A stretch of DNA of 64,000 bases. Source: Thiobacillus denitrificans. Its GTDB lineage: Bacteria > Pseudomonadota > Gammaproteobacteria > Burkholderiales > Thiobacillaceae. The position numbers and the translations under genes were made by a program. The DNA lies in the NCBI GenBank assembly GCA_002403375.1, contig DHHQ01000013.1, forward strand, positions 247,386 through 311,385, written 5' to 3'. A model generated the notes under the pieces. That model searched no databases, was not told the origin of the DNA, and saw only the letters and a program-made list of their open reading frames with translations. This document shows, in pieces, positions 1-8,591 of this stretch. Every line of letters starts with the position of its first letter. The first letter of the stretch is position 1.

Positions 1-647
1 GTCTTGGCCGCAAGGTCGTCGAGCCTGGCGGTGAGCGCACGGAGGTTCTCGAGCGAGTCGGTCACCTGCCGGGCCTTTTCCGGGCTGCCGAGCAGGCCTT
101 CGAGCACGCCGTATTCGCCGGTCATGCGCGCGGTCATGGTCTTGAGGTTGGCCAGGGTGGCATCGATCTCGCCGTCCTTGCGCGTCATGTGCTCGACGTT
201 GGCGAGGATCGCCTTGACACGCTCGACCAGCACCGGGATCTCCTTGCTGATGTCCGAGGTGAGCAGCAGCATGGTGGAATCGTCGGGCAGGGCGGCGGCG
301 GCGAGGTCGGGCGAGTCGACGCGGATCTTGGCGCCACCGACGATGGGCTTGTCGAGGGTGAAGGTGCTGTTCTCCTTCAGCCACTTGGCGTTGCGTTCGA
401 GGAATTCGGCGTGGATGACGATGCCGCCGGCGTCGTTGAGCCCCAGCGAGGTGACGCGGCCGATCTCGATGCCGGAGAACACCACCGGCACGCCGGGCGC
501 GACGCCGTCGGCGCTGGCTGCGGCCAGCTGCAGGTGGAAGGTGTCCTCGAAGAAGCCGCGCGCATGCAGCAGATAGACCATGAAGGCGCCGGCCAGCAGG
601 AGCGAGGCGGCGGCAAACAGTCCGACCTTGAAATGCATGTTGTTCAT
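1..647 (-). CDS. MCE/MlaD-family lipid-transport substrate-binding protein (3' end outside window)
   Basis: MCE-domain protein of an Mla/Pqi-type ABC lipid transporter, expected to sit in the periplasm anchored by one N-terminal membrane helix and to carry lipid between membranes. From ATG 647 the protein begins with a short basic segment and a hydrophobic helix (about residues 7-27). The MCE domain follows, with the typical GVAPGVPVVFSGIEIGRV stretch, and then a helical region. About 215 codons are visible; the C-terminus lies beyond position 1. Its ATG overlaps the stop of the upstream gene (ATGA), so the two are translationally coupled. The family assignment is firm; the lipid carried is unknown. 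Confidence 0.88.
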   Translation of the reverse strand, partial: MNNMHFKVGLFAAASLLLAGAFMVYLLHARGFFEDTFHLQLAAASADGVAPGVPVVFSGIEIGRVTSLGLNDAGGIVIHAEFLERNAKWLKENSTFTLDKPIVGGAKIRVDSPDLAAAALPDDSTMLLLTSDISKEIPVLVERVKAILANVEHMTRKDGEIDATLANLKTMTARMTGEYGVLEGLLGSPEKARQVTDSLENLRALTARLDDLAAK

Positions 648-1081
648 TCGGAATAGAGTGGCTGGTTCCAGCTGAAGTCGAAAATTTCCCAGCTGCCGGT
701 CATCTCCGGGCGCGCCGCGAGATGACGGATGAAGCCGGGATAGGGCACATCGTAAAGCATGGCCCCGGGCCGGTCGATGACCAGCCGCGGCCGCTGCAGG
801 ATGAGTGCGCGCGCGAGCTTGGTGACGAAACGCTGTGCCGGCGTCATGTCGGGGTCGCGCAGGAAGGCGATGTCGGCGTGTCCGAGCTGGGTGAGCAGCA
901 GCTGCGCCTGGCGGTTCGATTCGGCGACGTTGAAATGGCCGCGGTAGATCGGGATCAGCGCGACGTTGTCGAGCGCGGACAGGTTGGCGCGCAGCGGCAG
1001 GTCGGGCGAGACGCGCGCGACGTCGTCGGCCAGCGCGGCGACTGCGGCACCGAGGGCGTCGCGGTCGGCGAACGCGGTCAG
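644..1081 (-). CDS. Degenerate ABC ATPase-like subunit of the MCE transporter, no Walker A
   Basis: This protein lies exactly where the Mla-type ATPase normally sits, between permease and MCE genes. It aligns by eye only with the second half of an MlaF-like ATPase: a Q-loop-like segment (NLSALDNVALIP), MTPAQRF where the LSGGQ signature belongs, then LVIDRP where Walker B would read D-E. There is no room for a P-loop. No ATG, GTG or TTG exists in frame near the 5' end; reading would have to begin at CTG 1081 or ATT 1099, inside the permease 3' end. The frame is otherwise open for about 145 codons with normal composition and ends in an ATGA overlap. I read it as a catalytically dead or shortened subunit. 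The 5' end given is provisional. Confidence 0.6.
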   Translation of the reverse strand: MTAFADRDALGAAVAALADDVARVSPDLPLRANLSALDNVALIPIYRGHFNVAESNRQAQLLLTQLGHADIAFLRDPDMTPAQRFVTKLARALILQRPRLVIDRPGAMLYDVPYPGFIRHLAARPEMTGSWEIFDFSWNQPLYSE

Positions 1082-1872
1082 ATGTACTTCAGCGCTAATG
1101 ACACCACCTCGATCGCGACGATTGCCAGGAACACGCGCATCATCCCGCGCAGCACCGAAACCGGCACCATGAAGAGCTTCTTCGGCGTCTCCAGCCCAGC
1201 GGTGACCGGGATCAGGGTGACCGCCAGCCCGAACAGCGCGCACTTGACGACCAGGCCCGCGAGGATCTGGAAGTCGAGAATTTTCGCGATCGTGCGGGTG
1301 TAGGGCTCAAAGCCCGCCAGGTTTGTGCCGTAGATGGCGAGGTAGCCGATCAGCAGCGCGAGCAGCCCGGCCAGCAGCGACAGCGCGACGACCGAGATCA
1401 CCCCGCCGATCAGGCGCGGCAGGAACTCGAACTGCATCGGCGGAACCTTGCAGTGCGCCAGCGAATCCAATTCATTGTTGACCTGCATCAGCGCGACCTC
1501 GGTGTTGATGGCGCTGCCGGAGCGCAGGGCGATGAACAGCGCGGTCAGGAAGGGCAGCAGTTCCAGCACCAGCGTGCGGATCGTCATTTCGCTGGCGAAC
1601 TCGGTGAGGCCGAAGTCGCGCGCCGTCGACAGGATGATCGTGATGATGAGCCAGGAAATGACGAGCGCGTAGGCGAGGAAGACGTGCAGGATCTGCACGG
1701 CGGTGAAGTACACCTGCTTGATCACGACGTCGAAGGTGGCGAGATTCCAGGTGCTCGGATGCAGCACCAGCAGGCTGGCCTGAACGAGAAACGCGAACAT
1801 GCCGTAAGCCACGGTGAACCAGCCGACGACCTTGGCCCCGAGCGATTCGATCGATGTCGCGAGAAAATTCAT
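1078..1872 (-). CDS. MlaE-family ABC lipid transporter permease
   Basis: Integral inner-membrane permease of an MCE lipid transport system, 264 residues, the usual MlaE length. It has five or more hydrophobic segments, an N-terminal amphipathic stretch, and the typical RSGSAINTEVALMQVNNELD coupling region around residues 117-136. ATG 1872 is the first start of the frame. It heads a minus-strand operon permease, ATPase-like protein, MCE protein, with overlapping or abutting ends. The partner ATPase is degenerate, so the energy source for this copy is unclear. Confidence 0.9.
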   Translation of the reverse strand: MNFLATSIESLGAKVVGWFTVAYGMFAFLVQASLLVLHPSTWNLATFDVVIKQVYFTAVQILHVFLAYALVISWLIITIILSTARDFGLTEFASEMTIRTLVLELLPFLTALFIALRSGSAINTEVALMQVNNELDSLAHCKVPPMQFEFLPRLIGGVISVVALSLLAGLLALLIGYLAIYGTNLAGFEPYTRTIAKILDFQILAGLVVKCALFGLAVTLIPVTAGLETPKKLFMVPVSVLRGMMRVFLAIVAIEVVSLALKYI

Positions 1873-1981
1873 CGCGGCATCTTAACGCCATCCTCGAGGG
1901 CGAGGGCTGCCGATGGCACGAAAACATCATCGCCGTGCCCGCATCGCTGCGGGCCGCGCCACAAGGAAGGGAAATGACACG

Positions 1982-2875
1982 ATGAAAACCTCCGGGACTC
2001 GAGCCGCCGCACATCTGCCATGCGCGGCAGATGCCATGAAACCGGCAACCGTCTTGCTGATCGCGGCGCTTGCCGCAGTGCTCGGCGCGTGCGGCGATCG
2101 CAGCGAAGAAGCCGGTGCACCCGCGAGCGGGCCCATCGCCGAGGCGCCTCAGGCCGACCCCACCATCGCCGCCGAGGCGCCTCAGGCCGACCCCACCATC
2201 GCCGCCGAAGCACCTCGGGCCGACGCCACCCTCACCGCGGAAGCAACTCGGGCCGACACCACGACGTCTCCTCCCGTCGCCGAGGCGCCCCGCACCGAGC
2301 CCGCGACGTCTCCCCCTGTCGCGCAAGCGCCCCCCGCGCCTGCGACCGCTGCGGATTCGCCAGCGGCGGCCCCGGCTGCCGCTGCCCCGGCATCGCAACC
2401 CGCGCAGGCTGCGCCAGGCACGGTCCTGCGAGCAGAAAATCTCTACAGCGAGCCGGCTTCCACGTCGAAGGTCACGGCCAGCGTCGCCAAGGGCGCGAGC
2501 GTCGCCATCCTGGCGAGGCAAGGTGGCTGGCTGCGCGTGAAGTCCGGCAACTCCACCGGCTGGATCCGCCTGCTGTCGGTGCGCGCCGGCGAGGGGGGGC
2601 TGGGCGGGGCAGGCATCGGTGACGTGGTCGGCGCCGCCACCACCAAGTCGGACCCGACCCGCGTGGTCGCGGTCGCCGGCTTGCGCGGCCTGAACGAAGA
2701 GGACCTCAAGCAGGCCTCGTTCAACGAGGCGGAGCTGGCGCGCATGGAGGCGCTGACGGTGACGCCGGCGCAGGCGAGAAGCTTCGCCGCCCAGTCCGGC
2801 CTGGCCGTAGCCAGGGTGCCCGACCTGCCCAAGCCCCAGGCTGCGCAGCCCGCCTCGACGTGGGGGACCGACTGA
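1982..2875 (+). CDS. Repeat-containing SH3b-domain lipoprotein (tandem paralogue 1)
   Basis: Predicted exported protein of 297 residues. A strong ribosome site (AAGGAAGGG, 1963-1971) supports ATG 1982. A second in-frame ATG at 2036 would start directly at the hydrophobic signal, and ALAAVLGAC is a lipobox, so a lipoprotein is likely. After the signal come about 100 residues of Ala/Pro/Thr-rich low-complexity sequence with 11-residue repeats. A bacterial SH3 domain (TVLRAENLYSEP...GWLRVKSG...GWIRLLSV) and a conserved 80-residue tail follow. The SH3 domain and tail are nearly identical to the next gene, so this is a duplicate with an added linker. Role unknown, probably cell-wall or envelope binding. 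Confidence 0.8.
   Translation: MKTSGTRAAAHLPCAADAMKPATVLLIAALAAVLGACGDRSEEAGAPASGPIAEAPQADPTIAAEAPQADPTIAAEAPRADATLTAEATRADTTTSPPVAEAPRTEPATSPPVAQAPPAPATAADSPAAAPAAAAPASQPAQAAPGTVLRAENLYSEPASTSKVTASVAKGASVAILARQGGWLRVKSGNSTGWIRLLSVRAGEGGLGGAGIGDVVGAATTKSDPTRVVAVAGLRGLNEEDLKQASFNEAELARMEALTVTPAQARSFAAQSGLAVARVPDLPKPQAAQPASTWGTD
2141..2263 (+). repeat. 33-bp in-frame tandem repeat in SH3b lipoprotein gene
   Basis: Two perfect 33-bp units (2141-2173 and 2174-2206) are followed by a diverged third (2207-2239) and a partial fourth. Each encodes an 11-residue unit beginning EAPQADPTIAA. The perfect first pair suggests recent slippage; the repeat lengthens the linker between the lipid anchor and the SH3 domain. 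Confidence 0.9.
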
Positions 2876-3039
2876 TGAAAATCAGAACGGACGCTCTTGG
2901 CGAGTCGTACGCGCATCGTTCGGCGCATCGGCCGCCGGCTCTCTGGCATGCGCCCCGGATGGCACGAAAGCGCCATTCGCCAGGCTTGCACCAGCGGGTG
3001 GCTGGCCATACAGTTTCGCTTCACACGGAGAGACACACC

Positions 3040-3570
3040 ATGAAGACATTCCTGATTCCTGCCGCCGTGCTGGCGCTGTGCGCCGCCACGGCCTCGGCCT
3101 GGGCGGCCTCCGGCACGGTACTGCGCGCCGAGAAGCTCTACAGCCAGCCCGCCGCCACGTCCAAGGTGACGGCGAGCGTGGCCAAGGGCGCGAGCGTCGA
3201 GATCCTCGCCAAGCAGGGCGGCTGGCTGCGCGTGAAGTCGGGCAGCTCTACCGGCTGGATCCGCCTGCTGTCGGTGCGTGCCGGCACCGGCGGGCTCGGC
3301 GGGACCGGGGTCGGCGATGTCGTCGGCGCCGCCACCACCAAGTCGGATCCCAGCCGCGTGGTTGCGGTGGCCGGTCTGCGCGGCCTGAATGAAGAAGACC
3401 TGAAGCAGGCCAAGTTCAATGAGGCGGAACTGGCGCGCATGGAGGCGCTGACGGTGACGCCGGCGCAGGCGAGAAGCTTCGCCGCCCAGTCCGGCCTGGC
3501 CGTGGCCAGGGTGCCCGACCTGCCCAAGCCCCAGGCTGCGCAGCCTGCCTCGACGTGGGGGACCAACTGA
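3040..3570 (+). CDS. SH3b-domain exported protein (tandem paralogue 2)
   Basis: A 176-residue protein with a classical signal peptide (MKTFLIPAAVLALCAATASAWA) and then the same SH3b domain and C-terminal tail as the gene before it, without the repeat linker. A GGAG site lies about 9 bases before ATG 3040. The last 130 bases differ from paralogue 1 at only a few positions, so the pair is a recent tandem duplication or is kept alike by gene conversion. Its stop overlaps the start of the M48 peptidase gene (ATGA), which ties it to that operon. Function unknown; SH3b domains commonly bind peptidoglycan or peptide. Confidence 0.82.
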   Translation: MKTFLIPAAVLALCAATASAWAASGTVLRAEKLYSQPAATSKVTASVAKGASVEILAKQGGWLRVKSGSSTGWIRLLSVRAGTGGLGGTGVGDVVGAATTKSDPSRVVAVAGLRGLNEEDLKQAKFNEAELARMEALTVTPAQARSFAAQSGLAVARVPDLPKPQAAQPASTWGTN

Positions 3571-4475
3571 TGAAGCGCAAAATGATCGCAATGGCCGTTT
3601 CGCTGGTTGCCTTCAGCGGCGTCGCGGGCGCCTTCGACCTGGGCAAGGCGCTGGAAGACCGCGTCAAGCAGGAACTGGAAAAGAAGACGCAGCCCGCGCA
3701 GACGACGGAGCCGGCGCCTGCCGATAGCACCGCTACCAAGAAGATCGACACCCGCCAGCTCGGGATGACGCTGCTGACCGGCTACTCGGTGGAAGAGGAG
3801 GTCCGCATCGGCCGCCAGGTCGCCGGCAACATGCTGGGCGCCGTGCCGCTGGTGCGCGACGACAAGCTGCAGAACTACGTCAACCTGGTCGGCAACTGGG
3901 TCGCGCTGCAAAGCGGGCGCAGCGACATCAGCTGGCACTTCGGCGTGCTCGACACCGAGGACATCAACGCCTTCGCCGCGCCGGGCGGCTACATCTTCGT
4001 GACCAAGGGCCTCTATCGCCGCCTCAACAACGAGGCCGAACTGGCCGGCGTGCTGGCGCACGAGATCGCCCACGTCACCCAGAAGCACCACCTCAAGGTG
4101 CTCAGGCAGTCGAGCGTGATCGGCGCGCTCGGCCAGGCCGCGAGCAAGAAGGCCGCGGGAAGCGACCCGGTGGTGCAGAACCTGATCGGCAACGGCGCCG
4201 AGATCATGGCGCGCGGGCTCGACAAGAACGCCGAATACGAGGCCGACCGCATCGGCATGGTGTACGCCGCACGCTCCGGCTACGAGCCGTGGGGGCTGCC
4301 CAGCGTGCTGCAGGACCTGGCCGGACTCCCGGCCAAGGACAGCCGCACCGGCCTGCTGTACAAGACCCACCCGCATCCGGCGGAGCGCCTGGCGGCGCTC
4401 GGCGAGGCGGTCGACGGTCGCCTCGACGCCGTCGGCGGCAAGGACGCAGCCAGCCGCTTCTACCGCCTCAAGTGA
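3570..4475 (+). CDS. M48-family zinc metalloprotease, exported
   Basis: Peptidase M48 homologue of 301 residues with an N-terminal signal sequence, probably periplasmic and related to BepA/LoiP-type envelope quality-control proteases. The zinc motif HEIAH is at residues 164-168 with catalytic Glu165. The third ligand, Glu224, is in NAEYEADRIGM, the usual ExxxD arrangement. ATG 3570 overlaps the preceding stop, and the stop overlaps the GTG of the downstream cyclase gene. Pairing with SH3b proteins fits a role in the envelope. Confidence 0.9.
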   Translation: MKRKMIAMAVSLVAFSGVAGAFDLGKALEDRVKQELEKKTQPAQTTEPAPADSTATKKIDTRQLGMTLLTGYSVEEEVRIGRQVAGNMLGAVPLVRDDKLQNYVNLVGNWVALQSGRSDISWHFGVLDTEDINAFAAPGGYIFVTKGLYRRLNNEAELAGVLAHEIAHVTQKHHLKVLRQSSVIGALGQAASKKAAGSDPVVQNLIGNGAEIMARGLDKNAEYEADRIGMVYAARSGYEPWGLPSVLQDLAGLPAKDSRTGLLYKTHPHPAERLAALGEAVDGRLDAVGGKDAASRFYRLK

Positions 4476-6685
4476 GGCCCGCCTCGTCCAGGCTGGCGCA
4501 GGCGATTCTGTCTGCGCTGTTCGTCCTGTCGATCGCGGCGCACGTCGGTGGGCTGGTCACGATCGCCCCGATGCAGCGCGTCGAGGCCTGGCTGTATGAC
4601 GCCTGGCTGAAGCGCACCGCACCGGCCGGCGCCGACGACCGCGTCGCCATCCTCGACATCGACGAGGCCAGCCTGAAGAGCGTCGGCCGCTGGCCGTGGA
4701 GCCGCGACACCATGACCACGCTGGTCGAGCAGCTGTTCGACCGCTACGGGGTGGCGGCCGTCGGCTTCGACGTGGTGTTCGCCGAACCCGACAACAGTTC
4801 CGGCCTCGACAGCCTGCGCCGGCTCGCGGGGGGCGAGCTCGCCGGCAGCCGCGAGTTCCGCACCGCGCTCGACGCACTGGCGCCGCGTCTCGACTACGAC
4901 GCGCGCTTTGCCGCGGCGCTCGCCGAGCGCCCCGTTTCGCTCGGCTACTACTTCATTCCCGAGGGCTACGGCGACGCCAGGACCGGCGTGCTGCCGCCGC
5001 CGTCGCTGTCCGCAGACGCGTTTGCCCCGCTGCGCCCCGGCCAGCCGGCCGCGGGCTACGGCGCGAACCTGGCCGAATTCCAGCGCGCAGCGCAGGGCGC
5101 GGGCTTCTTCAACATGCGCGCCGACGACGACGGCACCGCGCGGCAGATGGCGCTGGTCAGCCCGTTCGGCGACGGCTACTACCTGTCGCTGTCGGCGTCG
5201 ACGCTGCGGATCGCCTTCGGCGGCGACGCGCCCGCCGCCGGCGTCGAGGCGCGCGGCGTGCTCGGGCGGCCCTACCTGTCGCCGTGGCTCGAGGTCGGCG
5301 GCCTGCGCGTGCCGCTCAGCGCGGACGGCACGGTGCACGTGCCGTACCGCGCCGGCTCGCCGTTCCCCTATCTGTCCGCCGCCGAGGTGCTGGCCGGCCG
5401 GGCGCCGCTCGAGCAGCTGGAAAACCGCATCGTGCTGGTGGGGTCGACCGCGCCGGGGCTGGCCGACCTGCGGGTGACGCCGTTTTCCAACACCTTCCCG
5501 GGGGTCGAGATCCACGCCCACCTGATCGCCGGCATCCTCGACGGCACCATCCGCGCGACCCCGCCGTGGGCGAAGGACGCGCGGCTCGCCGCGGTGCTGC
5601 TGCTGGGCGCGCTGCTCACCTTCGTGCTGCTGCGCTTCGGCCCGACCGTCGGCCTGGCGGCGACGATCGCCCTGCTGGGGCTGCTGCTCGCGGCCTACGC
5701 CCTGGCCTGGTCGCGTTTCATGGTGGTGCCGATGGCGGCGCCGATGCTCACGCTGTTCGGCCTCTATGCGCTCAATACCGCCTACGGTTTCTTCGCCGAG
5801 ACGCGCAGCAAGCGCCAGATCACCAAGCTGTTCGGCCAGTACGTGCCGCCCGAGCTCGCCGTCGAGATGAGCCGCGACCCGACGCACTACACCATGGAAG
5901 GCCAGTCGCGCGAGATGACGGTGCTGTTCTCCGACATCCGCGGCTTCACCAACTTCTCGGAGAGGCTGCCGCCGACCGAGCTCGCCGAGGTGCTCAACGC
6001 CTACCTGTCGACGATGACGCGCGTCGTGCAGCAGCACCAGGGCACGATCGACAAGTACATCGGCGACGCGATCATGGCGTTCTGGAATGCGCCGGTGGAT
6101 CTGACCGACCACGCCGCCCGCGCGGTCGCTACCGCGCTCGACATGCAGGCCGCGCTGCCGCAGCTGAACGCGGAGTTCGCCGCGCGCGGCTGGCCCGAGG
6201 TGAAGATCGGCATCGGCGTCAACACCGGGCGCATGAGCGTCGGCAACATGGGCTCGGAATTCCGCATGTCGTACACCGTCATGGGCGACGCCGTGAACCT
6301 CGGTTCGCGCCTCGAAGGCATCACGAAACAATATGCCGTCGGCATCCTCGCCACCCAGCCCACGGTCGACGCCGACCCGGTGCACGCCTTCATGAAGGTC
6401 GACGTGGTGCGGGTCAAGGGCAAGGAGACGCCGGTCGCCATCTACGAGCCGCTGGGGCCGAAGGACGGCGTGGCCGAGGCGGTGCGCCGGGACGCGGCCG
6501 AGTTCGAGGCGGCGTTCGCAGCCTACCAGGGGCGGGACTGGAACGCCGCGGAGGCGGCGCTCGCCACGCTCAACGCCCGCGCGCCGCGCCCGTTGTACGA
6601 TATCTACCTCGAGCGCATCGCGCATTTCCGCGAAACGCCCCCGCCCGCCGACTGGGACGGGGTGTTCGTCTACACGACCAAGTAA
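4472..6685 (+). CDS. CHASE2-domain adenylate/guanylate cyclase
   Basis: Membrane class III nucleotide cyclase of 737 residues. The start chosen is GTG 4472, which overlaps the protease stop (GTGA) and places the first membrane helix at residues 8-28. An extracytoplasmic CHASE2 sensor of about 300 residues follows, then two or three closely spaced membrane helices (roughly 370-430), and a cyclase domain from about 470. Metal-binding aspartates are visible in LFSDIRGF (Asp488) and YIGDAIMAF (Asp532), and MGDAVNLGSRLE is intact, so it should be active. It probably makes cAMP in response to a periplasmic signal. The next gene may degrade the product. Confidence 0.92.
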   Translation: MRPASSRLAQAILSALFVLSIAAHVGGLVTIAPMQRVEAWLYDAWLKRTAPAGADDRVAILDIDEASLKSVGRWPWSRDTMTTLVEQLFDRYGVAAVGFDVVFAEPDNSSGLDSLRRLAGGELAGSREFRTALDALAPRLDYDARFAAALAERPVSLGYYFIPEGYGDARTGVLPPPSLSADAFAPLRPGQPAAGYGANLAEFQRAAQGAGFFNMRADDDGTARQMALVSPFGDGYYLSLSASTLRIAFGGDAPAAGVEARGVLGRPYLSPWLEVGGLRVPLSADGTVHVPYRAGSPFPYLSAAEVLAGRAPLEQLENRIVLVGSTAPGLADLRVTPFSNTFPGVEIHAHLIAGILDGTIRATPPWAKDARLAAVLLLGALLTFVLLRFGPTVGLAATIALLGLLLAAYALAWSRFMVVPMAAPMLTLFGLYALNTAYGFFAETRSKRQITKLFGQYVPPELAVEMSRDPTHYTMEGQSREMTVLFSDIRGFTNFSERLPPTELAEVLNAYLSTMTRVVQQHQGTIDKYIGDAIMAFWNAPVDLTDHAARAVATALDMQAALPQLNAEFAARGWPEVKIGIGVNTGRMSVGNMGSEFRMSYTVMGDAVNLGSRLEGITKQYAVGILATQPTVDADPVHAFMKVDVVRVKGKETPVAIYEPLGPKDGVAEAVRRDAAEFEAAFAAYQGRDWNAAEAALATLNARAPRPLYDIYLERIAHFRETPPPADWDGVFVYTTK

Positions 6686-6687
6686 TC

Positions 6688-7452
6688 ATGAAACTCACCG
6701 TACTGGGCTGCAGCGGCGGCATCGGCAGCGGGCGCCACACGACCAGCCTCTTGGTCGACGACGACGTGCTGATCGACGCCGGCAGCGGGCTGACCAGGCT
6801 CGACTTCGAGCAGCTGCTGAAGATCGACCACGTCTTCCTCACCCACGCCCATCTCGACCACGTGCTCGGGCTGCCGCTCATGCTCGACAGCGTCGGCGAC
6901 CTGCGCGACACGCCGGTGACGGTGCACGCCCTGCCCGAGGTGCTCGATGTCCTCGCCGCGCATCTGTTCAACTGGAAGCTGTGGCCGGACTTCCGCGAGA
7001 TCCCGAGCGCGGAGGCACCGTGGCTGCGCTTCGCAGCGCTGGACTTCGGCGAGGCGCTCACCGTCGGTGACCGCAGCTTTCGTCCGTTGCCGGCCAACCA
7101 CGTGGTGCCGGCGTGCGGCCTGCACGTCGCGTGCCCGGCGGGCAGCCTGGTCTTCAGCGGCGACACCGGGCCGAGCGACGCGCTGGTCGCGGCGCTCAAC
7201 GCGATTCCCGACCTGCGCCACCTCATCATCGAGACCTCGTTCGAGAACGAACTCGCCGACATCGCCCGGGCGTCGAAGCATCACTGGCCCGATTCGCTGG
7301 CGGCGGACTTGCGGGCACTCAGCGTCGCGCCCGAGGTGTGGATCACCCATCTGAAGCCGGGCAACGAGTCGGCGATCATGAACGAGCTGCGCGAGGCGGC
7401 ACCCGGCTGGGGCGTCGAGGCGCTGATGCAGGGGCAGGTGATCGCGCTGTAG
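6688..7452 (+). CDS. Metallo-beta-lactamase-fold protein, class II cAMP phosphodiesterase-like
   Basis: A 254-residue MBL-fold hydrolase starting two bases after the cyclase stop. The metal motif THAHLDHVLGLPLM resembles the class II cyclic-nucleotide phosphodiesterase signature (HxHLDH). Further ligands are visible in PANHVVPACG, VFSGDTGPS and WITHLKPG. The N-terminus (LGCSGGIGSGRHTTSLLVDD) is also typical of that family. I infer that it hydrolyses cAMP made by the upstream cyclase, which would give a paired make-and-break module. Other MBL phosphodiesterase activities cannot be excluded. Confidence 0.8.
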   Translation: MKLTVLGCSGGIGSGRHTTSLLVDDDVLIDAGSGLTRLDFEQLLKIDHVFLTHAHLDHVLGLPLMLDSVGDLRDTPVTVHALPEVLDVLAAHLFNWKLWPDFREIPSAEAPWLRFAALDFGEALTVGDRSFRPLPANHVVPACGLHVACPAGSLVFSGDTGPSDALVAALNAIPDLRHLIIETSFENELADIARASKHHWPDSLAADLRALSVAPEVWITHLKPGNESAIMNELREAAPGWGVEALMQGQVIAL

Positions 7453-7467
7453 GCCTGCCCGGCCGGC

Positions 7468-8502
7468 TCAGGGCGCGAAGCGCGCGAGCTCGGCCTCGAA
7501 CTCGGCCGCACTCAGGCCTTGGTACGCTTCGCGGCTGAAGCGCGTCACCGCGCCCGCCATCTCGCTCCAGCCGTAGCCGCGGCTCACGGCCTCCAGCTTT
7601 TCAGCGTCCTGCGCCACGCGGGCGACCACGTGCAGGCAGTTCCTGCTGTAGAGCAGGTTGTAGGGAATGTTCTGCTGGTGCAGGCGGTCGAGCTCGATCC
7701 AGGCGTCGACGGGTTCGGTGAAGCGGCGGCACGGCAGCGGGTAGCGGTCGGCGCCGCCGTTGTGGGCGAAGCGCGATTCCAGCAGCGGGAGCGGGTCGGC
7801 CTGCACGAAGCTCTGGAAGTGCAGGTGGTTGACCGATGCGCCGGCGCCATAGCTGTTGTAGCCGAGGTGGAAGCCGGGCACGCCCGAGTGCGCGCACAGG
7901 TGCCACGCCCAGCCGTGCAGTTCGGGGGTGAGGTGCTGCGGCATCTCGCGCGGCGGCTCAGGCACCAGCAGGCCGTGCAGGCGCGCGAAGGGGAACTTGT
8001 TGTAGAGCAGGCGCGCCGGCTTGCCGGCGAGCCTGCCTTCCCACAGCACTTCCTTCGCGAGGAAGGGCTTGTTGAAGTGGAAACCGGCTGCGTCGAAGGG
8101 GCGCAGCAGGCCCTCGAATTTCTGACTGCTGACGCGTGGCGGGCGCAGCGCGCGGACGGGGTTGAACATCACGTGCCACGGGCCGGCGTGCCGGCTCTCC
8201 GCCAGTCCGATGTGCTCGAAGCCGATCAGGCTCAGCTTGAGAAAGACCATCACGTCGTCGTCCGGCTCGGCGAGCGTCTGGCCGCGCCGCAGGGTGTCGG
8301 CGAGCGACGCCGCGAGCTCGGCATGGCGTTGCCGCAGGGCCGGCGAGAGCTGCGCCCACAGTTTCCTGTCGTAGGCGGCGTTGGCGAGCACGAGGATGTA
8401 GACGCCGAGTCCCTTGTGCGTGTCGAGCAGGGTGGAAAGCCCGGTGGCGAAATGCTGTTGCAGCGCCGCGAGCGAGGTGAACGGGGTCGGATTCGGGGAC
8501 AT
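7468..8502 (-). CDS. HIT-fold nucleotidyltransferase, GalT / Ap4A phosphorylase-like
   Basis: A 344-residue protein from ATG 8502. The C-terminal half holds NHLHFQSF, a HxHxQ motif of the GalT branch of the histidine-triad superfamily, in which the middle histidine is nucleotidylated. The N-terminal half resembles Ap4A phosphorylase/DUF4922-type proteins. Substrate not predictable; a nucleotidyl transfer or phosphorolysis reaction is likely. It converges on the MBL gene at 7452 and has its own spacing from the DUF302 gene upstream. Confidence 0.68.
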   Translation of the reverse strand: MSPNPTPFTSLAALQQHFATGLSTLLDTHKGLGVYILVLANAAYDRKLWAQLSPALRQRHAELAASLADTLRRGQTLAEPDDDVMVFLKLSLIGFEHIGLAESRHAGPWHVMFNPVRALRPPRVSSQKFEGLLRPFDAAGFHFNKPFLAKEVLWEGRLAGKPARLLYNKFPFARLHGLLVPEPPREMPQHLTPELHGWAWHLCAHSGVPGFHLGYNSYGAGASVNHLHFQSFVQADPLPLLESRFAHNGGADRYPLPCRRFTEPVDAWIELDRLHQQNIPYNLLYSRNCLHVVARVAQDAEKLEAVSRGYGWSEMAGAVTRFSREAYQGLSAAEFEAELARFAP

Positions 8503-8591
8503 GCGGGGCACGCGTTGAAGGCGATGCCCGCATGGTGCCACCGCGCGACGGCGGCGGGTATTGAGGTTTTTTTTCGCCAGCCGCGCGGCGT

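Noticed and set aside
4460..6625. Long minus-strand open frame opposite the cyclase gene (721 codons)
   Set aside because: Composition is Arg/Gly/His/Glu-rich mirror noise typical of high-GC antisense frames; the plus strand encodes recognisable domains throughout.
8561..8576. T-run between the HIT-like and DUF302 genes as a terminator
   Set aside because: The Ts are on the plus strand while both genes are read from the minus strand, and no suitable stem precedes them.
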